From: Pseudoduganella plicata
Lineage (GTDB): Bacteria > Pseudomonadota > Gammaproteobacteria > Burkholderiales > Burkholderiaceae_D
Length of the DNA: 64,000 nt
NCBI RefSeq assembly: GCF_004421005.1
Contig: NZ_CP038026.1
Location: 2,852,001-2,916,000 of the forward strand
Direction: 5' to 3'
The notes under the pieces are model-generated. The model saw only the letters and a program-made list of their open reading frames with translations, ran no database searches and was not told the DNA's origin. Below, piece by piece: positions 1 through 8,719 of the stretch (positions within the stretch are counted from its first letter, which is position 1; every line of letters begins with the position of its first letter). The translations under genes and the position numbers were made by a program.

Positions 1-2
1 CT

Positions 3-425
3 GTTCTTTCTTCCCGCTGCAATGTTTTCGGCCGGCCTGATGCTGTCAAGTTCGGACTAACATTGCGGCCCGAAGTACTGGATTGGAAGACGCCGGTGCA
101 GTGGATACAGGCCGCAGTGTCGATCTGGCCTGCTCAGTTTGCTTCGTTCGGGCCGTTCTGGTATTCAGAAAGAGCTGTGTTCTCTGACAGGCCAGGTGTG
201 GGTTGGATGCTTTATTTGCCGAAAAAGCTCACGGTACAACAGGTGCCAGAGGCTCGGGCCTTGGTTCCAGTGATGAACAAGAATAGCGAACAGATCGGCA
301 CAATTATTGTCAGTGTGACGGATGCGCCATTCTCGTTAGACAATGCTGACCATATCAAAGTGGCGAATGACATCGAAATTCGATTGGCTGATCAAGACCT
401 ATTATCGCGCTTCGCCGATCTCTAG
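3..425 (+). CDS. Imm52-like immunity protein, 5' end outside the window
   Basis: The frame is open to the left edge of the window, so the true start lies upstream; a TTG at 63 is only an internal codon. The visible 140 residues include the segments PGVGWMLYLP, VPEARALVPV and GTIIVSV, which I associate from memory with the Imm52 family. Members of that family are predicted immunity proteins of polymorphic toxin systems, often next to Tox-REase-5 toxins. No toxin gene is visible; it would lie to the left. GC is clearly lower than in the housekeeping genes, which fits an acquired cassette. The family call rests on motif recognition only; a plain conserved hypothetical is the alternative. Confidence 0.55.
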   Translation, partial: VLSSRCNVFGRPDAVKFGLTLRPEVLDWKTPVQWIQAAVSIWPAQFASFGPFWYSERAVFSDRPGVGWMLYLPKKLTVQQVPEARALVPVMNKNSEQIGTIIVSVTDAPFSLDNADHIKVANDIEIRLADQDLLSRFADL

Positions 426-460
426 CGGAAGCCCTTAGCCCCAAAAGGCCGTTAGCTTGT

Positions 461-867
461 TGCAGGCCGGAACGCCGGTAAGGTTCGATATCGTCTCGGT
501 CGGGCGATCACCACGCAGTTCGAGCTGCGCATGCCGAACTGCTTGATGCGCTCGCGCAGCGGTGCCCATTCCATCGGCGACGACATGTCCTGCTCCAGGT
601 AGCCGCCGCGCTCTTCCGCCAGCAGTTTCACGGAATCCTGCGGCAGGATGCCGCGGTCCCACATAGAACCCTTGTACGACTAGTAATGGCGGTGCTCTGC
701 GGCCAGCTCCGTCGAGGCGCAGTAGGCGTAGTAGCAGACCGCTTCCATCGACGTGCCGGCTCACTCCACGGCGGCTTGCGACTGGTTCGGCACGCGCATC
801 ATGTGCAGGCAGTCCTGGAAGCCCATTCATATACCCCTTGTCCATGCCCACCGGGCGGTGGCTCATG
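461..867 (-). pseudogene. Decayed internal fragment of nrdA
   Basis: This stretch aligns over its whole length with 4469-4866 inside the intact nrdA of this window, in the same strand sense, with about nine in ten bases the same by eye. It covers roughly codons 651-783. It cannot be translated through: a TAG replaces an Ala codon (minus strand, 680-682), a G is missing from a G-run near 500, and about 10 extra bases lie near 827-837. Similarity stops sharply at both ends. It has no start or stop of its own and no domain ends, so it is a relic of a duplication or of a recombination event, not a gene. Confidence 0.9.
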
Positions 868-937
868 CTACTTTCGGTGACTGCTCCATACAGACTCAGT
901 CGTCAAAAACGGACGCCATTCTTCGCAGTACTGATGA

Positions 938-2344
938 TTAGTTTTCTGGATCTTTTTTATTCTCCGGCTGCGGAGTTGGTTTCCGCCACGCGGCTGCGGC
1001 CCCTTTCCGCTCCGGTATGGGCTCGAGCATATTCCTAGCTTTTAGCCTCAAGAAGACGTTTTTCATAGTATTCTCACTTTTGATACCAGTAACGTCACGC
1101 GCAACTGTATTTGTGATCTCATCATGCATTTCCATGTATTTCATAACTAGCTCCTCTGGAGAGCCAAGAGATTCATGTTTGATCACTACAATTACCGATT
1201 CTTCAGTTTCTGTAATTATTGGGGGCTTTAGACGCAACGCCTCCATTGCCGCAAACGCAGTATCGAGCCCCTCCCCAACGTCCTTGTTAGGAGGGTTCGG
1301 AAATTTGTTAATCAAGCGGACGAGTGCCGGATTCCTTGCACTCTGAGCTTTCAATATGTTCCGGGGTGTAACGTGACCCGGCAATTTCCCTGGACTTTCG
1401 ACCTCTACACGATTGTCAAAAATGCGGATTTGAACATCCGTCGCGATACTGTAGTCCCGATGCAGCACAGCATTTGCGATCACCTCGTGAAGCACTTCTT
1501 CTGGATACTCGACCGATTCGAGCCCTTGTTCGCCAAGCTTCTTCACCCCTTCGATGATCTTCTTCGTCTCTGCCACCGCGTTATATATCAAGTTATATAC
1601 ATCACCCTCGATAGTCAAGGGAATGTCCTTAAGGTACTCCCTCCCGATATCGTCTTTGGTTTGATACCGTGTAACTTTAATACTACTGCGTTTTGCCAGA
1701 AATACTGCCGGCTCATCACAGAATAACAAAACTCCCGTTACTCGCACATGATTATCTTTGACAAGGTCTTGATTTTCCAAGTAGGTCAAAGGCTCAGCAG
1801 AAGGAATAACATTTATTAAAAAATTGATGATTGAATTACTATTCTCGACCCGCCTGAGCGGCATTTCAATCCATTCATTTTCAAAAGTAATAATTCCCTT
1901 ATCCAGCTTAAGGCGAGAAAGTTTTTCCTCCGTATCAATTTTTTGCTTTCCCGCATTGACTCGGACAAAAACATCCCCACCAGAAGACTTTACTATGTCC
2001 TTAACCTTCTTTACGGTAATGTGGAGTACTAATCCAGGCAAATTCCTGCTTGACAGAAATTCAAATTTTAAATGATTTCCAAATGGATGTGCTTAAAAAA
2101 GGACGTGGGCAACAGCGTTCGCCTCTTCGACATCATCAAATCCAACCCAAGTCATACTCTGACTTTGTTTGTCCTCACTAATGCCAACATAAATATCACC
2201 CCCGGCGGCGTTAGCAAACGCTGATACTGTTTCAGACAACTTGGCAGGCTTTATTTCCTTCGCCTTAAAATCGTTCCAATAACTCTCTTTTTTCGCGAGG
2301 ATCGTCGCCGCCTGATCATCGCCAATCTCATAAACAGGATACAT
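938..2344 (-). pseudogene. AlbA_2 / HATPase_c_4 protein interrupted by an in-frame TAA
   Basis: The ATG at 2344 follows a good ribosome site (GAGGGG). The first 83 codons look like an AlbA_2 (Schlafen-type) domain, with ESYWNDFK and AFANAAGGDIYVGI. A TAA at 2093-2095 then stops the frame. The same frame continues without shift through 2041 to 938 and encodes the rest of the family: the end of AlbA_2, then an HATPase_c_4 region with EVIANAVLHRDY and a GEGLDTAF-like segment, then a basic tail. Intact it would be about 468 residues. Proteins of this type (COG2865-like) are annotated as ATP-binding regulators and are frequent in genomic islands. The gene is AT-richer than its surroundings. It is a nonsense pseudogene unless the stop is read through or translation restarts. 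Confidence 0.8.
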
Positions 2345-2549
2345 ACGCCCCTCGAATGACTGTTGTTATCTCAAAGAAATACTTCGCCTTTGGATTTCGG
2401 CTGCACATTTTGCTACCTAGCATCAAAAATGCTGCTCCCGACGCACCTATAAACGCCAGCTAGATCTATCAAAAAAGAGCTGAGCGAAGACTCACTCCTC
2501 AAATTTGGTTTCGCTAATACCAATTGAAGATCCCTGTGTACTCTTCAGG

Positions 2550-3662
2550 TCAATCCCAGTTCAACGCCCCACCAGTCTGATACTCGGTCACGCGCGTCTC
2601 GAAGAAGTTGCGCTCCTTCTTCAGGTCAATCATCTCGCTCATCCATGGGAACGGGTTTTCGTCCTGGTCGAACAGCGGCTCCAGGCCGATCTGCACGGCG
2701 CGGCGGTTGGCGATGAAGCGCAGGTAGCCCTTGAACATGGTGGCGTTCAGGCCCAGCACGCCGCGTGGCATCGTGTCTTCCGCGTAGGCGTATTCCAGCT
2801 CGACGGCTTTGAGGAACAGCGTCTTGATCTCTTCGCGGAATGCGGCGGTCCACAGCTGCGGGTTTTCCAGCTTGATCGTGTTGATCAGGTCAATGCCGAA
2901 ATTGCAGTGCATCGATTCGTCGCGCAGGATGTACTGGTACTGCTCGGCGGCGCCCATCATCTTGTTCTGGCGGCCCAGCGCCAGGATCTGCGTGAAGCCG
3001 ACGTAGAAGAACAGGCCTTCCATCAGGCAGGCGAAGACGATCAGGGACTTCAGCAGTTTCTGGTCGTTTTCGATCGTGCCGGTCGTGAAGGCCGGGTCGG
3101 TCAGGGTGTCGATGAACGGGATCAGGAACTGGTCCTTGTCGCGGATCGACTTGACTTCGTTGTAGGCGTTGAAGATCTCCTGCTCATCCAGGCCGAGCGA
3201 CTCGACGATGTACTGGTAGGCGTGCGTGTGGATCGCTTCCTCGAACGCCTGGCGCAGCAGGTACTGGCGGCATTCCGGCGCCGTGATGTGGCGGTAGGTG
3301 CCCAGCACGATGTTGTTGGCGGCCAGCGAGTCGGCCGTCACGAAGAACCCCAGGTTGCGCTTGACGAGGCGGCGCTCGTCTTCCGTCAGGCCGTTCGGGT
3401 TCTTCCACAGCTCGATATCGCGCTGCATGTTCACTTCCTGCGGCATCCAGTGGTTGGCGCAGCCGGCCAGGTATTTGTCCCACGCCCACTTGTACTTGAA
3501 CGGCACCAGCTGGTTGACGTCCGTCTTGCCGTTGATGATGCGCTTGTCGTCCGCGTTGACGCGCAGCGCGACCTGCTCGGCAGTGGATTCCTCGCCGGCG
3601 GCGCCGGCTGGCAGTGGTGGTTGGCTTGGCGCGGCGGCCGCTTCATCATCCCAGGAGAGCAT
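2550..3662 (-). CDS. nrdB: Class Ia ribonucleotide reductase small subunit R2
   Basis: NrdB houses the di-iron centre and tyrosyl radical that R2 passes to NrdA for reduction of ribonucleoside diphosphates in the cytosol. The 370-residue protein has the expected ligands: D111, E142 and H145 (EEAIHTHAY), E215, E249 and H252 (RDESMH). Y149 sits where E. coli Y122 does, so this is a tyrosyl-radical R2 and not a radical-free type. The C-terminal tail that docks on R1 is present. The start ATG has AAGGAA ahead of it. It lies 216 bases downstream of nrdA on the same strand. That gap holds a GC-rich inverted repeat near 3824-3853 without a U-tract, so nrdA and nrdB are probably co-transcribed. Confidence 0.97.
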   Translation of the reverse strand: MLSWDDEAAAAPSQPPLPAGAAGEESTAEQVALRVNADDKRIINGKTDVNQLVPFKYKWAWDKYLAGCANHWMPQEVNMQRDIELWKNPNGLTEDERRLVKRNLGFFVTADSLAANNIVLGTYRHITAPECRQYLLRQAFEEAIHTHAYQYIVESLGLDEQEIFNAYNEVKSIRDKDQFLIPFIDTLTDPAFTTGTIENDQKLLKSLIVFACLMEGLFFYVGFTQILALGRQNKMMGAAEQYQYILRDESMHCNFGIDLINTIKLENPQLWTAAFREEIKTLFLKAVELEYAYAEDTMPRGVLGLNATMFKGYLRFIANRRAVQIGLEPLFDQDENPFPWMSEMIDLKKERNFFETRVTEYQTGGALNWD

Positions 3663-3878
3663 TGTTATTCCTTCAGTTCTGTATTTGAATCCTCAATAGC
3701 TGTTGCCGGGGTCACCGGTCGTGGCGTTCTTGGAGTTCGATGGTTGGTCATGGCGCCACCCCGGGCGGGATGGCGACTTGTATCAGTTGGCGACTCGACG
3801 GGCGCCAATCAAGAGCTGACAGCATGGGCCGGCAGGACGGGCCGGCGGCCCATCCTGTTGCCTCAGCTTATTGGCAAC

Positions 3879-6818
3879 TCATTGGCAGGCTTCGCATTCC
3901 TCGAAACCGGCGTCGCCCGGACGCAGGTAGCATGCGGCGCCCTCTTCCACCTGCTGCACCGTGGTCGGCGCTTCGTGGGTCGGCACGGCCGGTGCGCTGC
4001 CTGCGGCGGCGACACCGCCCGTGGCCGGGCCGTGGGCCGAGACGGCGTTCAGCGCGCCCGTCTTCGACGTCGACTTCTCCATGTGCGACGCGGCGATCGT
4101 GCGCAGGTAGTACGTCGTCTTCAGGCCGCGCAGCCAGGCCAGCTTGTACGTCTCGTCCAGCTTCTTGCCCGACGCGCCGGCCATGTAGATGTTCAGCGAC
4201 TGGGCCTGGTCGATCCATTTCTGGCGACGCGATGCAGCTTCCACCAGCCACGTCGGCGAGACTTCGAAGGCCGTCGCGTAGATGTCGCGCAGGTCTTGCG
4301 GCACGCGGTCGATCTTGGTCAGCGAGCCGTCGAAGTACTTCAGGTCGGCGATCATGACTTCATCCCACAGGTCGCGTGCCTTCAGGTCGCGCACCAGGTA
4401 CGAGTTGATCTCGGTGAATTCGCCCGACAGGTTCGACTTCACGTACAGGTTCTGGAACGTCGGCTCGATGCAGGCCGAGACGCCGATGATGTTCGAGATC
4501 GTCGCGGTCGGGGCGATCGCCACGCAGTTCGAGTTGCGCATGCCGAACTGCTTGATGCGCTCGCGCAGCGGCGTCCAGTCCATCGACGACGACATGTCCT
4601 GCTCCAGGTAGCCGCCGCGCTCTTCCGCCAGCAGTTTCACGGAGTCCTGCGGCAGGATGCCGCGGTCCCACAGGGAACCCTTGTACGACGCGTAATGGCC
4701 GCGCTCTTCGGCCAGCTCCGTCGACGCATAGTAAGCGTAGTAGCAGACCGCTTCCATCGACGTATCGGCGAAGTCCACGGCGGCTTGCGACTGGTACGGC
4801 ACGCGCATCATGTGCAGGCAGTCCTGGAAGCCCATGATCCCCATGCCGACCGGACGGTGGCGCATGTTGGCGTTGCGGGCCTTCTCGACGGCGTAGTAGT
4901 TGATGTCGATGACGTTGTCCAGCATGCGCATGGCCGTGCGGATCGTCTTCTGCAGCTTGACGTGATCGAGCTTGCCCTCTTTCATATGGGCCGGCAGGTT
5001 GACGGAACCCAGGTTGCAGACGGCGATTTCGTCCGGGCCCGTGTTCAGCGTGATCTCGGTGCACAGGTTCGAGCTGTGCACGACGCCCACGTGCTGCTGC
5101 GGCGAGCGGATATTGCAGGGATCCTTGAACGTGATCCATGGGTGGCCCGTCTCGAACAGCATCGACAGCATCTTGCGCCACAGGTCCAGCGCCTCGATCT
5201 TCTTGAAGACGCGGATTTCGCCACGGGCGGCTGCCGCTTCGTAGCCTGCGTAGGCTGCCTCGAAGGCCTTGCCCACTTTATCGTGCAGGTCCGGCGTTTC
5301 GGACGGCGAGAACAGCGTCCAGGTGCCCTTTTCCATCACGCGCTTCATGAACAGGTCGGGAATCCAGTTGGCCGTGTTCATGTCGTGCGTGCGGCGGCGG
5401 TCGTCGCCCGTGTTCTTGCGCAGGTCGAGGAACTCCTCGATGTCCATGTGCCACGTTTCCAGGTAGGCGCAGACGGCGCCCTTGCGCTTGCCGCCCTGGT
5501 TCACGGCCACGGCCGTGTCGTTGACCACTTTCAGGAACGGCACGACGCCCTGCGATTTGCCGTTGGTGCCCTTGATGTGGGCGCCCAGCGCGCGCACCGG
5601 CGTCCAGTCGTTGCCCAGACCGCCGGCGAACTTGGCCAGCAGCGCGTTTTCCTTGATGGCGTCGTAGATGCCTTCCAGGTCGTCCGACACCGTGGTGAGG
5701 TAGCACGACGACAGCTGCGAGCGCAGGGTGCCCGAGTTGAACAGGGTCGGCGTCGACGACATGAAGTCAAAGCTCGACAGCAGGTTGTAGAACTCGATGG
5801 CGCGCGCTTCGCGGTTCGCTTCGTTCAGCGCCAGGCCCATCGCCACACGCATGTAGAACGCCTGCGGCATTTCGATGCGCACGTCGCGCACGTGCAGGAA
5901 GTAGCGGTCGTACAGGGTCTGCAGGCCGATGTAGCCGAACTGCAGGTCGCGGTCGGCGACGATCGCTTTGGCCAGCTTGGCCAGGTCGAACTCGGCCAGC
6001 TTGGTGTCCAGCAGCTCGGCCTGGATGCCCTTGGCGATGTATTGCGGGAAGTAGTCGACATACGCCGCGGCGGCCTGCGCCTGCGGGGTTTCCTTGCCGA
6101 AGACTTCCTTGCGGATCGTGTGCAGCAGGATGCGGGCGGTAACCTGCGAGTAGGCCGGGTCCTTTTCCATCAGCGCGCGGGCGGCCAGGATGGCGGACTT
6201 GTGCAGCTCTTCGACGGGCACGCCGTCGTACAGGTTCTTGACCGTTTCGGCCAGGATGGCATCGGCATCAACGTGCTTTTCCAGGCCGGAGCAGGCGGCG
6301 GCGATCAGGTCGCGCACTTCCTGCATCACGAGCGGACGGCGCTGGCCGTTCTCAAGCACGTGCAGTTCCGGTTCGGCCACGTCAGGCGTGCCGGCGGCGG
6401 CCTTCTTGGCGCGGCGCTCTTCCATCTGCTTGGCGCGGTACAGCACGTAGGCGCGGGCCACGTCGTGTTCGCCGGAGCGCATCAGCGCCAGCTCGACCTG
6501 ATCCTGTACGTCTTCGATGTGGAACGTGCCGCCGGATGGCTGGCGGCGCACCAGGGCATTCACCACGTTGTTCTTCAGCTCTTCGACCAGTTCGCGGATG
6601 CGCGCGGACTCGGCGCCATGCCCGCCTTGCACGGCGAGGAAGGCCTTCGTCATCGCGACAGCGATCTTGGTGGGTTCGAAGGCGACGACGGCGCCGTTGC
6701 GACGGATGATGCGGTAGTCGCCCAGCGCGCCCGACGTTGCCATGCCACCTGACACGGACGCTGCGGACGCCGGCACTTGCGATGCCGGATTGGTGGTGAT
6801 GTCTTGGTTAGATTGCAT
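3879..6818 (-). CDS. nrdA: Class Ia ribonucleotide reductase large subunit R1
   Basis: NrdA binds nucleoside diphosphates and carries the catalytic cysteines. I place the start at the ATG at 6818 (product begins MQSNQDIT), with GGGGAG just ahead; the upstream in-frame extension to 6938 would run through the operator. The product is 979 residues. Two ATP-cone regions are visible at the N-terminus (near residues 40-140 and 160-250), the arrangement known from Pseudomonas aeruginosa NrdA, so dATP feedback control is expected. Catalytic residues are C372 and C601 (redox pair), C586 with N584 and E588, the radical-path pair Y903/Y904, and the tail pair C975/C978 in CEACQ. Nothing essential is missing. 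A decayed copy of codons about 651-783 lies 3.6 kb away. Confidence 0.97.
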   Translation of the reverse strand: MQSNQDITTNPASQVPASAASVSGGMATSGALGDYRIIRRNGAVVAFEPTKIAVAMTKAFLAVQGGHGAESARIRELVEELKNNVVNALVRRQPSGGTFHIEDVQDQVELALMRSGEHDVARAYVLYRAKQMEERRAKKAAAGTPDVAEPELHVLENGQRRPLVMQEVRDLIAAACSGLEKHVDADAILAETVKNLYDGVPVEELHKSAILAARALMEKDPAYSQVTARILLHTIRKEVFGKETPQAQAAAAYVDYFPQYIAKGIQAELLDTKLAEFDLAKLAKAIVADRDLQFGYIGLQTLYDRYFLHVRDVRIEMPQAFYMRVAMGLALNEANREARAIEFYNLLSSFDFMSSTPTLFNSGTLRSQLSSCYLTTVSDDLEGIYDAIKENALLAKFAGGLGNDWTPVRALGAHIKGTNGKSQGVVPFLKVVNDTAVAVNQGGKRKGAVCAYLETWHMDIEEFLDLRKNTGDDRRRTHDMNTANWIPDLFMKRVMEKGTWTLFSPSETPDLHDKVGKAFEAAYAGYEAAAARGEIRVFKKIEALDLWRKMLSMLFETGHPWITFKDPCNIRSPQQHVGVVHSSNLCTEITLNTGPDEIAVCNLGSVNLPAHMKEGKLDHVKLQKTIRTAMRMLDNVIDINYYAVEKARNANMRHRPVGMGIMGFQDCLHMMRVPYQSQAAVDFADTSMEAVCYYAYYASTELAEERGHYASYKGSLWDRGILPQDSVKLLAEERGGYLEQDMSSSMDWTPLRERIKQFGMRNSNCVAIAPTATISNIIGVSACIEPTFQNLYVKSNLSGEFTEINSYLVRDLKARDLWDEVMIADLKYFDGSLTKIDRVPQDLRDIYATAFEVSPTWLVEAASRRQKWIDQAQSLNIYMAGASGKKLDETYKLAWLRGLKTTYYLRTIAASHMEKSTSKTGALNAVSAHGPATGGVAAAGSAPAVPTHEAPTTVQQVEEGAACYLRPGDAGFEECEACQ

Positions 6819-6903
6819 TGTGGCTCCCCGAAAACGACGTGCAGAAAAGGGTTGGACCGCGCGGATGAAATCGCTGCGGTCCCTTGATTTGTAGAAACTT
6901 TGA

Positions 6904-6950
6904 TCACTAGATTTAGTGAGTAGTGCAAGTTGTTGCACTAATTGTAGTGA
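6904..6950 (-). promoter_or_regulatory. Pair of NrdR boxes upstream of nrdA
   Basis: Two 16-bp near-palindromes, TCACTAGATTTAGTGA (6904-6919) and GCACTAATTGTAGTGA (6935-6950), resemble the NrdR consensus acaCWATATATWGtgt. Their starts are 31 bp apart, about three helical turns, as is typical of NrdR operators. They lie 86-132 bases before the nrdA start, so NrdR repression of nrdAB is likely. The remaining bases up to the pilR end at 7259 hold no gene I can support. Confidence 0.85.
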
Positions 6951-7258
6951 GAGCGCCGGCCTTCTACAAGCGCTACAGCCGCAAAATAATTTGCCAGAAC
7001 GTCCAAGTTTCGATTGACTTTTTGATGTGCCTCAAACGACGGGCGTTATCGTGTAAGCAAGCGCTAACATCGATTTTAACGGTTGGGTACGGCTGCTGAA
7101 ACGGCAGGCAGACGCAGACCGGGACGTTGAACTTATGACAAACTTATAGGCCGGACACTACCACGCTGTGCGGCGCGGACCGGCATTATAGACGATGGCA
7201 GCCGCGGCCGTGATGGGGCCTGCCCCGCCTGCGCAGGGCATTCGCAGGCCTGCCGGAT

Positions 7259-8674
7259 TCATTCCTTGATATTGAGTTTCTGCATCTGGTAACGCAACTG
7301 CCGAAAACTGATCCCCAGCAGCTGGGCGGCCTGGGTGCGGTTGTATTGCGTCTGCGCCAGCGCCCGCACGATGATTTCTCGCTCCACGCGCTCCAGGTAT
7401 TCCGGCAGGTTGGCCGGCAGCACCGTCAGGTCGGGCAGCGGCGGCAGATCCGCCGGCAGCGGTTCGGCAGCAGGCGCAGGCGGCGAGGCAACCACGGGAT
7501 CGGCGCGGACGGGGGCCTCGGCCACCTTCGCCCCCTTCAGCGCCAGGTCCTCGACGTGGATCACGCCGTCGTTGGCAAACGCCAGCGCCCGTTCCAGCAC
7601 GTTTTCCAGTTCGCGCACATTGCCGGGAAAGCTGTAGCCGCGCAGCGCGTCCAGCACGCCCGGCCCCAGCGTGGCCCGGGGCCCGGTACCGGACAGGCGC
7701 GCCAGGATCGCTTCCGTCAGCACCGGCAGATCGTCCAGCCGCTCGCGCAGCGGTGGCAGTGCCAGTTCGATCACGTTCAGGCGGTAAAACAGGTCCTGCC
7801 GGAACCTGCCCTGCTCCACGCAGCGGGCCAGATCCTGGTGCGTGGCGCTGACGATGCGCACGTCGACGGGCTCCTCGGCCGTGGCGCCGATCTTGCGCAC
7901 CCGCCGCTCCTGGATGGCGCGCAGCAGTTTGACCTGCATGGCCAGCGGCAGGTCCGCCACTTCGTCCAGCATCAGCGTGCCGCCGTGCGCTGCCTGGAAG
8001 AAGCCGTCGCGCTCATCCGCGGCGCCCGTGAAGGCGCCCTTGCGGTAGCCAAAGAACTCGGCCTCCATCAGCGCTTCGGGAATGGCCCCGCAGTTGACGG
8101 CAATGAACGGCCTGTCGGCGCGCGAGCCTTGCGCATGGATTTCGCGTGCGGCCAGTTCCTTGCCACTGCCCGATTCGCCCGTGATCGCGATCGGCGCCAT
8201 CGAGCGGGCCAGCCGGGCAATCTGCGCTCGCAGCGCCTGCATGGCCGCCGACTGTCCCTTCAGGCGGCTGTCCACGGCGTCGCCGCGCGGTACCGGCGTC
8301 GGGCCGTTCAGCTGCAGCGCCGACAGCACGAGCTGGCGCAGCTGGTCCAGCTGCACCGGTTTGCTGACATAGTCGAACGCGCCTGCCTTCAGCGCGACCA
8401 CGGCATTGTCCGCACTGCCGAACGCGGTGACGACGGCGATCGGCGTGTTCCTGCCGCTGGCGGCGATTTCCCGCACCAGCTCCAGCCCGAGCCCGTCGGG
8501 CAGGCGCATGTCCGTCAGTACGAGGCCATATTCGGCGCCGCCGCCCAGGCAGGCCCGCGCCGTGCGCAGGTCGGCCGCGCTGTCCACGTCGAGTCCCATC
8601 TTCAGCAGCGTGATCTCCAGCAGCTCGCGCAGATCGTCTTCGTCGTCGACCACCAGAACTTTCGGAGCACTCAT
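7259..8674 (-). CDS. pilR: PilR-type sigma-54 response regulator
   Basis: This is an NtrC-class activator of 471 residues. The receiver domain (about 5-120) has the acidic pocket D10/D11 and phospho-acceptor D55 in LTDMRLPDG. The AAA+ domain (about 143-370) has the P-loop GESGSGKE and the sigma-54 contact loop GAFTGA. A Pro/Ala-rich linker leads to a Fis-type helix-turn-helix at the C-terminus. It sits 45 bases downstream of a membrane histidine kinase on the same strand, and the pair matches PilS-PilR, which activate pilin transcription through RpoN. No pil structural gene is in the window, so the target is inferred from the family and neighbours. Confidence 0.85.
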   Translation of the reverse strand: MSAPKVLVVDDEDDLRELLEITLLKMGLDVDSAADLRTARACLGGGAEYGLVLTDMRLPDGLGLELVREIAASGRNTPIAVVTAFGSADNAVVALKAGAFDYVSKPVQLDQLRQLVLSALQLNGPTPVPRGDAVDSRLKGQSAAMQALRAQIARLARSMAPIAITGESGSGKELAAREIHAQGSRADRPFIAVNCGAIPEALMEAEFFGYRKGAFTGAADERDGFFQAAHGGTLMLDEVADLPLAMQVKLLRAIQERRVRKIGATAEEPVDVRIVSATHQDLARCVEQGRFRQDLFYRLNVIELALPPLRERLDDLPVLTEAILARLSGTGPRATLGPGVLDALRGYSFPGNVRELENVLERALAFANDGVIHVEDLALKGAKVAEAPVRADPVVASPPAPAAEPLPADLPPLPDLTVLPANLPEYLERVEREIIVRALAQTQYNRTQAAQLLGISFRQLRYQMQKLNIKE

Positions 8675-8719
8675 CGGCGGACCTTTGCTGTCTATATATA
8701 GAGGCGATGCGTGGAACGG

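Noticed and set aside
435-866. Minus-strand frame of 143 codons in the nrdA relic
   Set aside because: It is the out-of-frame reading of decayed nrdA sequence and matches the shadow frame of the intact gene.
938-2041. Independent gene beginning at the TTG at 2041
   Set aside because: No ribosome site, the start lies inside a domain, and the upstream frame is the missing first part in the same register.
2505-6752. Plus-strand frame of 1415 codons opposite nrdB and nrdA
   Set aside because: It is an antisense shadow made by GC-rich codon use; the minus strand has clear NrdB and NrdA with all catalytic residues.
6819-6938. N-terminal extension of nrdA to 6938
   Set aside because: It would lie across an NrdR box and lacks a ribosome site; the ATG at 6818 has both support and spacing.
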